Assembly: GCF_012102745.1 (NCBI RefSeq)
Contig: NZ_JAAVSY010000007.1
Coordinates: forward strand, 55,172 to 119,171
Source: Haematospirillum sp. H4485
Lineage (GTDB): Bacteria > Pseudomonadota > Alphaproteobacteria > Rhodospirillales > Rhodospirillaceae
DNA length: 64,000 bases
Direction of reading: 5' to 3'
The translations under genes were made by a program, and so were the position numbers. Positions 1 through 9,051 of this stretch are shown in pieces. How positions within the stretch are numbered: position 1 is the first letter of the stretch; the number at the start of each line of letters is the position of its first letter. The notes beneath the pieces are model-generated. The model searched no databases. It was not told the DNA's origin and worked only from the letters and a program-made list of their open reading frames with translations.

Positions 1-403
1 GGTTGAAGGCAACCCAGCTGCGATCGTCGGCAAGCTCGACGCTTTCTGCCAGGTATCCGTATTCAGTAAAGGGTTCATCCTTGCTCTGGACCATAAGGGA
101 TGCGTAGAGATAGCTGCTGCCAAGCGGTGCAAGTCCCGGTGCGGCTATCCCTTTCATGATGAAGGGGTTCAGGCTGTTAAAGGCATAAGCATGTGTCATA
201 CGCAGGATGCCGCCTTTTGGCGCATCCGGGTTGACGTAGTCAAAATGCTGGAAGTGTTCCGGATATTTGGGTGCCCCGTGCATGGCAAGGGCATGTGTCG
301 GGGATGCCTTTCGGGAGCTTGTGTGCTCTGTGGCACCGGATGGTGCGGCAATCCCGGTGACAAGGGCAAGCAGGAGCAGGCATGAACGGATGGCGGCGTA
401 CAT
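1..403 (-). CDS. YejA-like periplasmic peptide-binding protein of an ABC transporter, N-terminal part
   Basis: Translating the complement from the ATG at 403 gives about 134 residues before the window edge. There is a signal-peptide-like start with the hydrophobic run SCLLLLALVTGIAA, then AMHGAPKYP and FDYVNPDAPKGG. The latter is the hallmark N-terminus of family 5 solute-binding proteins of the YejA (microcin C/oligopeptide) type. The protein would capture peptides in the periplasm for an inner-membrane permease. Its start codon shares one base with the stop of the ATPase gene upstream (TGATG), which suggests translational coupling. The C-terminal part lies outside the window, so substrate and completeness cannot be judged. 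Confidence 0.8.
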   Translation of the reverse strand, partial: MYAAIRSCLLLLALVTGIAAPSGATEHTSSRKASPTHALAMHGAPKYPEHFQHFDYVNPDAPKGGILRMTHAYAFNSLNPFIMKGIAAPGLAPLGSSYLYASLMVQSKDEPFTEYGYLAESVELADDRSWVAFN

Positions 404-1581
404 CAGGGTTTTACTGCTGAATCGGGGTTGTTGGGGCAAGCTGTTGATGACCATAACCAGCGGCCTTGCTGATCGCGGCAGGCTGTGCTGGATCCGGTCT
501 CGTCCTGATGACCGTCAAGCTGCGGCGGTGGTGCCATGGGATCTGGTTTCTCGGTCAGTACAATCGAAAGAGGCGGGTGTGCCCGGGTCCCTGTCAACAG
601 GGAGGAACCGTCCTTGTCCAAGGCTATCGGTTCCAGTTCACTGTTGCTGTCAAGCCACGGGATTATTCCCGTGAAGAGTGCCGCGATCAGAGCCCCCGCA
701 ATCATACCGCCCAATCCTGCAAGAATTGAGGCGTGGGTTATGCCCACCTGTTTCTTCTGACCATGGGTGGATGTGAAGGCGGATTGGTATCCCAGATCTT
801 CAGGCCGGACGAGTGTATCCCCGCGTTGTGCTGCGGCGTGCAACGCCTTGTCACACAGCCGGTTGATGCGTCCTGGCAGCCCCTGACTGTCCACAACCAG
901 GATGCCCAGTGCTTCGGGAGAAAAAGGGCGTGCTGGTGGATGATCCGGCAAGACAGCCAGGTTCAGGTGATGGTCTATATACGCAATTGTTTCTCCTGCA
1001 TTCATCGGCTGCAAGCTGAGAAAGTGCGTCGGGAGTGAGGACAGTGCGCGGAAGAGGGGGTGTGTCAGTCGTGGAAGGAGGTCATCCGCACCACACAGAA
1101 CAACTCTCAGGATGGGGCCTCCTTCCCGGTGCATGGCCAGAAGGCTGTGCAGAAACAGCAAGGCGCGGGATGGCAGATAATGGGCATCGTCGATAATGAC
1201 CAGGCACGGTGTCCGGCCAAGGCGTCGGCCGAGCAGAAGCCTGATGATCATGTCATGTTCTTCGCCTTCACCCTCCGGGTGTACGCCGTGTGACAGAGCG
1301 CCCAGAAGGAGACGTTCCAGGCTGTTGCTGTTGTTGTCGCCGGGAATGGTTATGCAGAGGGCCGAGAGGGGTGAGGGTACTTCACGCAGCAGCTTGGCGC
1401 ACAGTGTGCTTTTACCGATGCCTTCCGGCCCTGTCAGGGTCAGGAGCCTATCCCCATCATGCAAGCGAGCCTGCAAATGTTCCAGTGTAGCCACAGACGA
1501 TCGCAAAGGAAACCACCGCTGTGGATCCGGGAACAGCGGAAAAGGAGATCCGGACAAGCCAAACCGGTTCATGAGGCTCAT
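403..1581 (-). CDS. ExeA/GspA-like AAA ATPase with a transmembrane segment
   Basis: 392 residues. The N-terminus MNRFGLSGSPFPLFPDP matches the opening of ExeA-type ATPases of secretion and cell-wall-linked systems. Walker A is TGPEGIGKST near residue 50 and Walker B is LVIIDDAHY near residue 130. A probable membrane helix (ILAGLGGMIAGALIAALF) lies near residue 285 and is followed by a periplasmic tail with several cysteines. In type II secretion ExeA works with ExeB to move the secretin through peptidoglycan, but no other secretion gene is visible here. Coupling to the YejA-like gene makes a dedicated type II role uncertain. Confidence 0.7.
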   Translation of the reverse strand: MSLMNRFGLSGSPFPLFPDPQRWFPLRSSVATLEHLQARLHDGDRLLTLTGPEGIGKSTLCAKLLREVPSPLSALCITIPGDNNSNSLERLLLGALSHGVHPEGEGEEHDMIIRLLLGRRLGRTPCLVIIDDAHYLPSRALLFLHSLLAMHREGGPILRVVLCGADDLLPRLTHPLFRALSSLPTHFLSLQPMNAGETIAYIDHHLNLAVLPDHPPARPFSPEALGILVVDSQGLPGRINRLCDKALHAAAQRGDTLVRPEDLGYQSAFTSTHGQKKQVGITHASILAGLGGMIAGALIAALFTGIIPWLDSNSELEPIALDKDGSSLLTGTRAHPPLSIVLTEKPDPMAPPPQLDGHQDETGSSTACRDQQGRWLWSSTACPNNPDSAVKP

Positions 1582-1784
1582 GCTATCCCGCTTTGTCTTT
1601 TGACATGGCAGCGCAAAACCGCGATAACCCTTCTCGCGTGTATCATTGGACGTTTATAACCTCTTTCACGTGTTTTTTGTTCAAAGTGTCGAGTTTATTT
1701 CAGAGCTTTGGCCAGGATCTATGAGGTTATCAACGCTCTGTCCATGTTCGGCGTGTATTGCATTGACACAGTGGCAGGTTTTGC

Positions 1785-2273
1785 ATGTTGTGGAAAGATC
1801 TTGCGCAGGCATTGTTACATCCGGCCCGGATGCCTGTTGTCCCGGCTTTCTTTTTTCTCCTGATCTTGCTGCTTTCGGCGCGTTATTTCTGGCTGCAGGA
1901 TGAAGCAATGTCCCACGCCTGTGCTCTTGGGTCCGTGTCATTTCAATGTTCCCTGCGGTCCAGTCTGGGCATCCTGATGTACACCAAGGCGCTGGGCATC
2001 CTGTCGATCCCGGTGGCCGGGTTGGCGCTCTGGATCCGGCGCCCGGCTGTCATGGTTCCTGCTTTGGCTCTGACTCTGATGGCGCTGGTATTTTACAATG
2101 CGGACTACGGTGCGGTGGCGGCAACCATCATGGTTGTTGCTGTTGCGCGTTCCCCTCGTTGTGTGTTCGTTCCCGTCAAGCCGCAGAGTGAGGGAGCAAG
2201 CCATTCCGGTAAGGATCTCGAGGGATCTGCGCTGGTGGCAGAGCCTGTTGTTTCCGACAGGTCCTCGCGCTAA
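1785..2273 (+). CDS. Small integral membrane protein of unknown function
   Basis: 162 residues starting at ATG 1785, with a weak GGCAGG ribosome-binding site. Three hydrophobic segments are visible: about residues 18-36 (VVPAFFFLLILLLSA), 68-84 (TKALGILSIPVAGLALW) and 88-118. A polar C-terminal tail of about 40 residues follows. I do not recognise a family. It ends 77 bases before an SLC13-type permease on the same strand, so co-transcription is possible. Confidence 0.5.
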   Translation: MLWKDLAQALLHPARMPVVPAFFFLLILLLSARYFWLQDEAMSHACALGSVSFQCSLRSSLGILMYTKALGILSIPVAGLALWIRRPAVMVPALALTLMALVFYNADYGAVAATIMVVAVARSPRCVFVPVKPQSEGASHSGKDLEGSALVAEPVVSDRSSR

Positions 2274-2350
2274 CAGTTTTATTGCCCCAATAACGCACTC
2301 TTTGGTAGCATTGCTGCCCTGGGTATCATGACTGTCGGGGGCTGAAGGGC

Positions 2351-4138
2351 ATGTTATATGGGTTCGGTGCCCTTGCTCCCTATGTGGCTCTTGGCTTCTT
2401 GGTGCTTCTGCTTGCCGCCTTCGTATGGGAGAAGTGGCCGCCGGATGTTGTTGCTGTCGCGGCCGTGGCTTTGCTTTTGATCCTTGATTTGCTGACCATC
2501 AAGGAAGTTTTTTCGGTCTTTTCCAACAGTGCTCCGGCAACTATTGCGGCCATGTTTATCCTGTCTGGTGCCCTTGTGCGTACCGGTGCTATTGAAGCCT
2601 TTGGCGGTGTTATCCACCGTATTGCCCGCTCGCGACCAACCGTGGCAATCAGCTTGTTGATGGGAGGCACGATGTTGATGTCGGCCTTCGTCAATAACAC
2701 GCCGGTTGTGATTGTCATGATCCCGGTTGTGATCGGTTTGGCGGTTTCCCTTCAGCAGTCACCGTCAAAGTTTCTGATTCCCTTGTCCTATGCCACGATT
2801 ATGGGCGGTACTTGTACCATGATCGGAACATCAACCAACCTGTTGGTGGATGGTGTAGCCCAAGGGCTTGGGATGGAGCCATTCGGGATCTTCGAGATCA
2901 GCGGGGCCGGTGTCCTGATGGCCATTGCCGGTATGATTTATGTGGTCCTGGTTGCTCCCCGTCTTCTTCCCGACCGGCAGAGTCTCAGTACGCTTGTTAG
3001 CAACCGGTCTGGCCCCCGTTTTATTACCGAGGTTGTTATTCCCTATGATTCTCCATTGATCGGCAGCCTTGCTGTTGAGGTCAACTTGTTTCGTCGTGCA
3101 GATGGGCGCCTGATTGATGTGGTTCGCGGTGAAGAATCCCTGCGTCGGGACCTTAACAGCGTGGTTCTTGAAGCAGGGGATCGCGTGATCCTGAAAACAC
3201 GAGCCGGTGAGGTCATATCTCTGCGCGATGACAGCAAGGTTGAGTTTCCAGGTGCGCATGCGCTTGAGCCACTGATTGCGCGTCAGGCAACCATTGCTGA
3301 GGGACTGGTTGGGCCGGGGTCGCCAATGGCGGGGCATCCTGTTGGCAATCTACGTCTTCGTCGGCGTTATGGTGTTTATCCCTTGGCTGTTCATCGCGCC
3401 GGTGAAAATGTCTCCCGGGATCTTGATTCTGTTGTTCTTCAAGTGGGTGACACAGTCTTGATGGAAGGGTCAGCCGAGGATCTGGAACGCTTGTCCACTG
3501 ATCAGGGGCTGATTAACTTGTCTGAACCCAAGGACCGTCCTTTCCGCAGGACCAAAGCTCCTTTTGTTGTCCTCATTATGTTGGCTGTTATTGCCTTATC
3601 CGCTCTTGGTGTTGCAGAGATTTCAGCGCTGGCGCTTATTGCGGTGGCTCTTGTTCTTTTGACGCGCTGCGTTGATGTGGATGAAGCGTACCAAGCGGTA
3701 GACTGGCGCATACTGGTTCTTATTTTCGGGATGTTGGCTGTTGGTCTGACGTTGGAAAAGACAGGGGCTATAAAGGTGGTTGTTGGCGCGATGGCACCTT
3801 ATTTACATGGGCATTCGCCATGGGTCTTGCTGATTGTTGTATACGTCATCGTGTCACTCATGACCGAGATCATCACCAACAATGCGGTGGCTGTTCTGAT
3901 GACGCCGATTGCTTATAATCTGGGGGTCGAGATCGGCATTGACCCACGGCCCCTTGTCGTTGCCGTCATGTTCGGGGCATCTGCAAGTTTTGCAACGCCG
4001 ATCGGTTATCAGACCAACACCATGGTTTATACGGCAGGGGGTTATCGTTTTACCGATTTTCTGAAGATCGGTGCCCCGTTGAACGCGATTATTGGCTTGG
4101 TCTCGGTTCTGATTATTCCCTTGTTCTGGCCCTTCTGA
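2351..4138 (+). CDS. SLC13-family (ArsB/NhaD superfamily) permease with two RCK_C domains
   Basis: 595 residues. Two blocks of membrane helices flank a soluble middle section (about residues 215-400) holding two TrkA-C-like repeats, each with the pattern RDLxSVVLxxGDxV. The conserved NNTPVV near residue 117 and TNNAVAVLMTP near residue 515 are the re-entrant substrate/sodium-site motifs of the DASS and sulfur-acceptor permeases. The protein probably imports an anion (sulfate, dicarboxylate or similar) with sodium in the inner membrane. The substrate cannot be read from the sequence. A hairpin terminator begins at the stop codon. Confidence 0.85.
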   Translation: MLYGFGALAPYVALGFLVLLLAAFVWEKWPPDVVAVAAVALLLILDLLTIKEVFSVFSNSAPATIAAMFILSGALVRTGAIEAFGGVIHRIARSRPTVAISLLMGGTMLMSAFVNNTPVVIVMIPVVIGLAVSLQQSPSKFLIPLSYATIMGGTCTMIGTSTNLLVDGVAQGLGMEPFGIFEISGAGVLMAIAGMIYVVLVAPRLLPDRQSLSTLVSNRSGPRFITEVVIPYDSPLIGSLAVEVNLFRRADGRLIDVVRGEESLRRDLNSVVLEAGDRVILKTRAGEVISLRDDSKVEFPGAHALEPLIARQATIAEGLVGPGSPMAGHPVGNLRLRRRYGVYPLAVHRAGENVSRDLDSVVLQVGDTVLMEGSAEDLERLSTDQGLINLSEPKDRPFRRTKAPFVVLIMLAVIALSALGVAEISALALIAVALVLLTRCVDVDEAYQAVDWRILVLIFGMLAVGLTLEKTGAIKVVVGAMAPYLHGHSPWVLLIVVYVIVSLMTEIITNNAVAVLMTPIAYNLGVEIGIDPRPLVVAVMFGASASFATPIGYQTNTMVYTAGGYRFTDFLKIGAPLNAIIGLVSVLIIPLFWPF

Positions 4139-4170
4139 CCCGGGATTCAGATTCCCGGGTTCTTGTTCTC
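4138..4170 (+). terminator. Rho-independent terminator after the SLC13 permease
   Basis: Perfect 8-bp stem ACCCGGGA/TCCCGGGT with a 7-base loop, followed on the plus strand by TCTTGTTCT. It overlaps the permease stop codon and lies between convergent genes, so it may also stop transcripts from bioB. Confidence 0.7.
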
Positions 4171-5203
4171 AGTCGTTGGGATTTTGTGCCATGGGGGTTA
4201 TCCCCAGTCGGGCCAGAAGGTCATTGTCCCGTGCTGTCGGGCTATTTTCTGTTGTCAGCAATTCTTCGCCGTAGAAAATGGAATTGGCACCAGCCATGAA
4301 GGCAAGAGCCTGTGTGCTGTCATCCATGGCATGGCGGCCTGCCGAGAGGCGAACAACCGAACGCGGCATCAGGATACGTGCAACGGCGATGGTGCGGACA
4401 AACTCCAGAGGGTCGACGTTCCCCCCTTTTCCTTCGTCGGCCAAGGCAGTTCCCTTGATTTCAACCAGCATGTTGATGGGCACGCTGTTGGGGTGCGTCT
4501 CCAGCGTTGCCAGTGTATGCAGCATGCCGGCCCGATCTGCCCGGCTTTCTCCGAGACCGACAATCCCGCCGGAGCAAACCCGGATGCCGGCTTCCCGCAC
4601 GGCCTTCAGCGTATCAAGGCGATTCTCGTAGGTACGGGATGAAATGATACTTTTGTAGTATTCGGGCGAGGTATCGACGTTATGATTATAGTAGTCCAGA
4701 CCCGCCTCGGCCAATGCATTGGCCAGTTCCGGTTTCAACATGCCAAGGGTCATGCAGGTCTGCATGCCTTCTTCTTTCACCGCGCCGATCATCTCGACAA
4801 TGGTTGGCAGATCCCGTTCGCGAAGCTGGCGCCAGGCTGCCCCCATGCACAAGCGGGTCGCGCCGTTCTCGCGGGCCTTGCGGGCTGCGGTGCGAACTTC
4901 TTCAACCCCCATTAAAGGTTCAACCTTCAGCTTGGCTTTGGCCGTTCTTGACTGGGAGCAGTACTTGCAGTCCTCGGGGCAGGCCCCGGTCTTTATGTTG
5001 ACAAGGGTCGATCGCTGGATTGTGTTGGGATCAAACCAGCTGCGATGTATGCTCTGCGCCAAGCTGACCAGATCAATGAACGGCATGTCAAACAGGGTTT
5101 CAACATCGTGTCGTGTCCAGTCTGTTCTGGGTATGCTCCAGTCCCGTCCCTGAAACTGTGCCGGCAAGGATGGCATGGGCAGAGGGATTGGTGTAACGGT
5201 CAT
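4169..5203 (-). CDS. bioB: Biotin synthase
   Basis: 344 residues, the normal length for BioB. This radical-SAM enzyme inserts sulfur into dethiobiotin in the last step of biotin synthesis. The radical [4Fe-4S] motif CPEDCKYC (Cys75, Cys79, Cys82) is present. So are [21 protein letters not shown] and the C-terminal [13 protein letters not shown], all typical of BioB. The rest of the biotin operon is not adjacent. Confidence 0.97.
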   Translation of the reverse strand: MTVTPIPLPMPSLPAQFQGRDWSIPRTDWTRHDVETLFDMPFIDLVSLAQSIHRSWFDPNTIQRSTLVNIKTGACPEDCKYCSQSRTAKAKLKVEPLMGVEEVRTAARKARENGATRLCMGAAWRQLRERDLPTIVEMIGAVKEEGMQTCMTLGMLKPELANALAEAGLDYYNHNVDTSPEYYKSIISSRTYENRLDTLKAVREAGIRVCSGGIVGLGESRADRAGMLHTLATLETHPNSVPINMLVEIKGTALADEGKGGNVDPLEFVRTIAVARILMPRSVVRLSAGRHAMDDSTQALAFMAGANSIFYGEELLTTENSPTARDNDLLARLGITPMAQNPND

Positions 5204-5356
5204 GACAAAATGCTCCGGACCCGGATAATTGGCTGCAAGCCTGTATCACACCAATTTTCTGTCGGCAACCCGGCCGTCTTGTTGTGTGTCTGCGTTACGC
5301 CTGCTGAACACAGGGGGTGGGTGTGGCGATATTTTTGCTTTCGCGGGGCGTGAAAT

Positions 5357-7003
5357 ATGTTTACCAAACAAGGTCTGTCTTTCTGTTTTTCGGGTGCAAG
5401 AATCATGGGGCGTGGTTACGTTCTGGCGGGGTTGGTTGTTGCTGTTCTGGTTCTTGCCGGTGTGCTTGTCCGCCCCGGCATACCGGTTGATGTTCCGGAT
5501 TCCTCCATGAGTCGGGTTCCGTGCGTTTCCTACGCCCCGTTCCGCGATGGCGAGAGTCCGTTCGACCCATCTTTCCATGTGACCCGGGAACGTCTGGCCG
5601 AAGATCTGGCCCATCTTAAACCCTTGACCTCTTGTGTCCGCACCTATGCGTCATCCAATGGTCTGGATCAGCTGGCTGCCGAGGCCGAGAAGCTGGGCAT
5701 GCATATTCTTCTCGGGATCTGGATTGGATCCAGCCCGGTTGATAACCGGAGCGAGATCGAGCGGGCTGTGACCATAGCCAATGCGCATCCGCAAACGGTT
5801 CGGGCCGTGATTGTTGGCAATGAAGTCCTGTTACGGCGCGAGCAGGCTCCTGAAGGGATGGCCGCGTTTCTCCGCGAGGTGCGGTCCCGTGTTTCCCAGC
5901 CTGTGACCTATGCCGATGTGTGGGAGTTCTGGACCAGGCATGCGGCGGTCCTGAAAAACGAAGTTGATTTTGTGACGGTGCATATCCTGCCGTACTGGGA
6001 GGATGAGCCGGCTGATATTGATACCGCCTTGCGGCATGTGCGCGATGTCCGCGAGTCCGTGGGAGCCCTTTTTGTGGGCCAGGATATCCTGATTGGCGAA
6101 ACGGGGTGGCCAACCCGTGGAAGGCAGCGGGAGGGTGCTGAGCCTGGTCTTGTCAACGCCACGCGCTTTATTCGTGGTGTGCTGGATATGGCAGACAGCA
6201 ATGGTTGGCGTGTCAACCTGATCGAAGCCTTTGACCAGATGTGGAAGCGGGACCAGGAAGGAACGGTTGGTGGATACTGGGGGCTTCAGCAGACTGGAGG
6301 AAAGCCGAAAATTCTGCTGAAGGGACCGGTTGTTGAGGATCCGGATTGGGTGAAATGGGTCTTGGTGGCCTTGGGCACCGGTATTTTTATTTTCGTCGCT
6401 ATTGTTTTTGTAAGCAAACGTATTGATCGTGTCGGGTTTGCCATCTCTGTCGTTGGGGCCTTGGCTGCGGGGGAAGTCATTGCCCTTCTGGCTCGTCATT
6501 CTGTGCTGTCCAGCCGCTCTTTGCTGGAGTGGGGCGTGAATGGGGGCGTTGGTTTACTGGCCGTTGTTTCCGCTGTTGCTTTCCTGTCTGTTTTGCAGAG
6601 CAAGGAACCTGGGTTGGGTGTATGGCATGGTCTTTTGTACCGGATGACCTTGGCTGTTGCTGCGACCAGTGCTTTTGGTCTTGCTTTTGGTGGACGCTAT
6701 CGTGATTTTCCGGCCAGTATGGTTCTGATTGTGGCTGTGGCGCTGGTGCTGCTGTGGATTCGTGACTCCCGGGTCTTGTTTGCACTGCCCGGGAAGCCAG
6801 AAGACGTCTGGTTGGCCGGGACAAGCGTTCCCGCCGTCTTGTTTGCCTGCTCTGTTGAGACATGGCGTAATGATGATGCTCTTGTATGGGGAGCAACGGT
6901 TATTGCCTTGGTTTCTCCGGCGATTTTCCGGGCTGTTTATTCCCATAAACCGTCATTTTACCGGCCTTCCGGGGCTGCCGGGCCGGTGGACAGGACCGGT
7001 TGA
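5357..7003 (+). CDS. Membrane-bound glycoside hydrolase family 17 protein (beta-glucan active)
   Basis: 548 residues. A signal-anchor (YVLAGLVVAVLVLAGVLV) precedes a GH17 catalytic domain and about seven further membrane helices after residue 335. The predicted catalytic acid is in VIVGNEVLLR and the nucleophile in LIGETGWPTRG, both conserved in GH17. Such fusions occur with beta-1,3/1,6-glucan synthesis or transglycosylation in alphaproteobacteria (NdvC-like). The role here is inferred. An ATG at 5405 just before the signal anchor is an alternative start. No glycosyltransferase is adjacent. Confidence 0.8.
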   Translation: MFTKQGLSFCFSGARIMGRGYVLAGLVVAVLVLAGVLVRPGIPVDVPDSSMSRVPCVSYAPFRDGESPFDPSFHVTRERLAEDLAHLKPLTSCVRTYASSNGLDQLAAEAEKLGMHILLGIWIGSSPVDNRSEIERAVTIANAHPQTVRAVIVGNEVLLRREQAPEGMAAFLREVRSRVSQPVTYADVWEFWTRHAAVLKNEVDFVTVHILPYWEDEPADIDTALRHVRDVRESVGALFVGQDILIGETGWPTRGRQREGAEPGLVNATRFIRGVLDMADSNGWRVNLIEAFDQMWKRDQEGTVGGYWGLQQTGGKPKILLKGPVVEDPDWVKWVLVALGTGIFIFVAIVFVSKRIDRVGFAISVVGALAAGEVIALLARHSVLSSRSLLEWGVNGGVGLLAVVSAVAFLSVLQSKEPGLGVWHGLLYRMTLAVAATSAFGLAFGGRYRDFPASMVLIVAVALVLLWIRDSRVLFALPGKPEDVWLAGTSVPAVLFACSVETWRNDDALVWGATVIALVSPAIFRAVYSHKPSFYRPSGAAGPVDRTG

Positions 7004-7333
7004 CAGCTTTTTCTGCTTGATCGCTCCTGTTGTTGCCGGGCGTTGTGAAGTACCATTCAGTGTATCACGGCCCCTGTCGGAGGATCTCCGGTTTGGACCA
7101 CCTCTTTCGTTGCGGCATGACTTTGCTGCGGGTTTTGTTGGGTTTGCCGCCTGCGTTTTCTTCGTCGGCGGAAGGGACCCTTCCAATCCGTACTGGTGTC
7201 TTCTTTTTTGTCCCTGTTTCCACTCGTGTCTTGCCCCGTACTTTCTGGACGGGGCTTTTTTGTTGGCATTGTTCCGGAACGGGGACAGTGCCTGTCTCTC
7301 TTTCCCTTTTCTCTTTCAGGAGAGGTTCTGCCT

Positions 7334-8098
7334 ATGGCCAAGCGCACCCATCGTTCTGCACAGGTCGAAAACTCCCGTGTTCGTGCTTTGATGCCCGAGG
7401 CTATGGTTTGGGATCCGTTGGGTGGAACCGCTCCGTCTTGTGGGCGTGATGTGGATGATCAGCGCCGTGACAGAAGTTATATCCGTCGCATTCGCCCCCA
7501 CAGCGATAATCAGTCGCTTCTTATGGATGCTGTTGAAACCCGCAATCTTGTTCTGGCACTGGGTCCGGCCGGAACGGGAAAAACATACATTGCGGTTGCA
7601 AAAGCTGTTGAAGCATTGGAGAGTGGTTCGGTCGGCCGTATTATTCTATCCCGCCCGGCCGTCGAGGCCGGTGAAAGTCTCGGGTTCCTGCCCGGTGCCA
7701 TGGAAGACAAGCTGGCGCCCTATCTGCGCCCTCTTTATGATGCCCTCAACGATCGTCTTGGTGCAAAGAAGCTGCGGCAAATGTTGGCAGATGGGACGAT
7801 AGAAATTGCCCCGGTTGCCTACATGCGGGGGCGTACCCTGAATAACTCCTTTATCGTTATTGATGAGGCGCAAAACTGCACCTACGGCCAGATCAAGATG
7901 ATGCTGACCCGTCTGGGCTGGAACTCAACCATGGTTCTGACCGGTGATCCGGATCAGACGGATCTTCTTCCGGGCCTTTCAGGGCTGCGGGATATTGCCT
8001 CCAGGTTGGAAAGCCTTGAAGATGTGTCGGTTATAAGGCTACGCGAATCCGATATCGTTAGGCATCCATTGGTAGCTTCCATGCTGACGGTTATATAA
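7334..8098 (+). CDS. phoH: PhoH-family ATPase
   Basis: 254 residues from ATG 7334, chosen because CAGGAGAGG lies just upstream. The open frame extends further 5' but that part looks non-coding. Walker A is LGPAGTGKTY, the PhoH-specific RPAVEAGE follows, and Walker B is FIVIDEAQN. PhoH proteins are cytoplasmic ATPases, probably RNA-related, and often respond to phosphate or stress. It stands alone here, unlike phoH/ybeZ copies that sit next to ybeY. Confidence 0.9.
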   Translation: MAKRTHRSAQVENSRVRALMPEAMVWDPLGGTAPSCGRDVDDQRRDRSYIRRIRPHSDNQSLLMDAVETRNLVLALGPAGTGKTYIAVAKAVEALESGSVGRIILSRPAVEAGESLGFLPGAMEDKLAPYLRPLYDALNDRLGAKKLRQMLADGTIEIAPVAYMRGRTLNNSFIVIDEAQNCTYGQIKMMLTRLGWNSTMVLTGDPDQTDLLPGLSGLRDIASRLESLEDVSVIRLRESDIVRHPLVASMLTVI

Positions 8099-8111
8099 TC
8101 CAGGGGAGTTA

Positions 8112-8146
8112 TTGGCGCGGCCAGTAATGACTAATGGCTGTGCCAA
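8112..8146 (+). terminator. Hairpin downstream of phoH
   Basis: A 12-bp stem with two G-U pairs (TTGGCGCGGCCA/TGGCTGTGCCAA) and an 11-base loop, 14 bases after the phoH stop. No clear T-run follows, so termination is only likely. Confidence 0.35.
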
Positions 8147-8321
8147 TACGCTCCAAAAAAACCAAGGGAAGATTTTCTATAAAGTATTAAACGCATAGAT
8201 ACTCTCTCTTGGCTGGACATTATACTTTCCAGTTGTCAGTGCCCCGGAAATTTCATATCTCCTGAACAGAGTCACATTATGCTGCGCGGTGTCCGGATCG
8301 CTTAATCAGGGGGCGAAAACC

Positions 8322-9035
8322 ATGACAAAAGAGCAGGCCCACATTCTTCTGGTCGAAGATGATCCGGCGACACAGGCACTCCTGTCTGCGTTTCTGCGAG
8401 AGGCAGGGTATTCTGTAAGCGGTGCATCCACGGCCGAGGCCATGCGTCAGGCCATGGCCAGGGCAACGGTGGACTTGATCCTCCTTGACCTGAATTTACC
8501 GGATGGCGATGGTATCCAGCTTGCCCACTCTGTGCGCAAGCAGTCACGGGTTCCGATCATTATGGTGACAGCGAGAGCCCAGCCGCGAGATCGCATTACG
8601 GGGCTGGAGCTGGGCGCAGATGATTACGTGACCAAGCCCTTCCATCCCAGGGAGTTGGTGGCTCGTGTTCGTAATGTCCTGGGTCGTTTGAACGGGAACA
8701 AGGAAGCTCCCGGCGGTGTTGTGTACAAGTTTGCTGGTTGGGAGATGGACCTTCTATGGCGTAAGCTGACCAGCCCGGACGGTGACCCGATTTCAATGAC
8801 AGCGACGGAATTTGATTTGCTCGCTGTTCTGGTTGCCCGTGCTGGTCAACCATTGACACGAGATCAGCTCCTGGAAGCGACAGGTGCGCCCGGCCGTGAG
8901 GTCAACGATCGCTCGATTGATACTTTGATCAGCCGCATCCGTCGTAAACTGGGTGATGCCCGTGGCGGCCAGAGGATGGTCGAGACCTGCCACGGGCATG
9001 GCTATCGCTTCGCTGTCGACGTTCAGGCCGGTTGA
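8322..9035 (+). CDS. OmpR/PhoB-family response regulator
   Basis: 237 residues from ATG 8322, preceded by CAGGGGGCG. A GTG at 8289 is a less likely start. The receiver domain shows the acidic pair in LVEDD, the phospho-acceptor Asp in LILLDLNLPDGDG, the conserved Thr in MVTARA and the Lys in YVTKPF. The C-terminal winged helix has DLLAVLVARAGQPLTRDQLL and RSIDTLISRIRRKL. It is a cytoplasmic transcription factor. No histidine kinase gene is adjacent, so signal and targets are unknown. Confidence 0.92.
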   Translation: MTKEQAHILLVEDDPATQALLSAFLREAGYSVSGASTAEAMRQAMARATVDLILLDLNLPDGDGIQLAHSVRKQSRVPIIMVTARAQPRDRITGLELGADDYVTKPFHPRELVARVRNVLGRLNGNKEAPGGVVYKFAGWEMDLLWRKLTSPDGDPISMTATEFDLLAVLVARAGQPLTRDQLLEATGAPGREVNDRSIDTLISRIRRKLGDARGGQRMVETCHGHGYRFAVDVQAG

Positions 9036-9051
9036 TGCCGGCCTGCGCTTT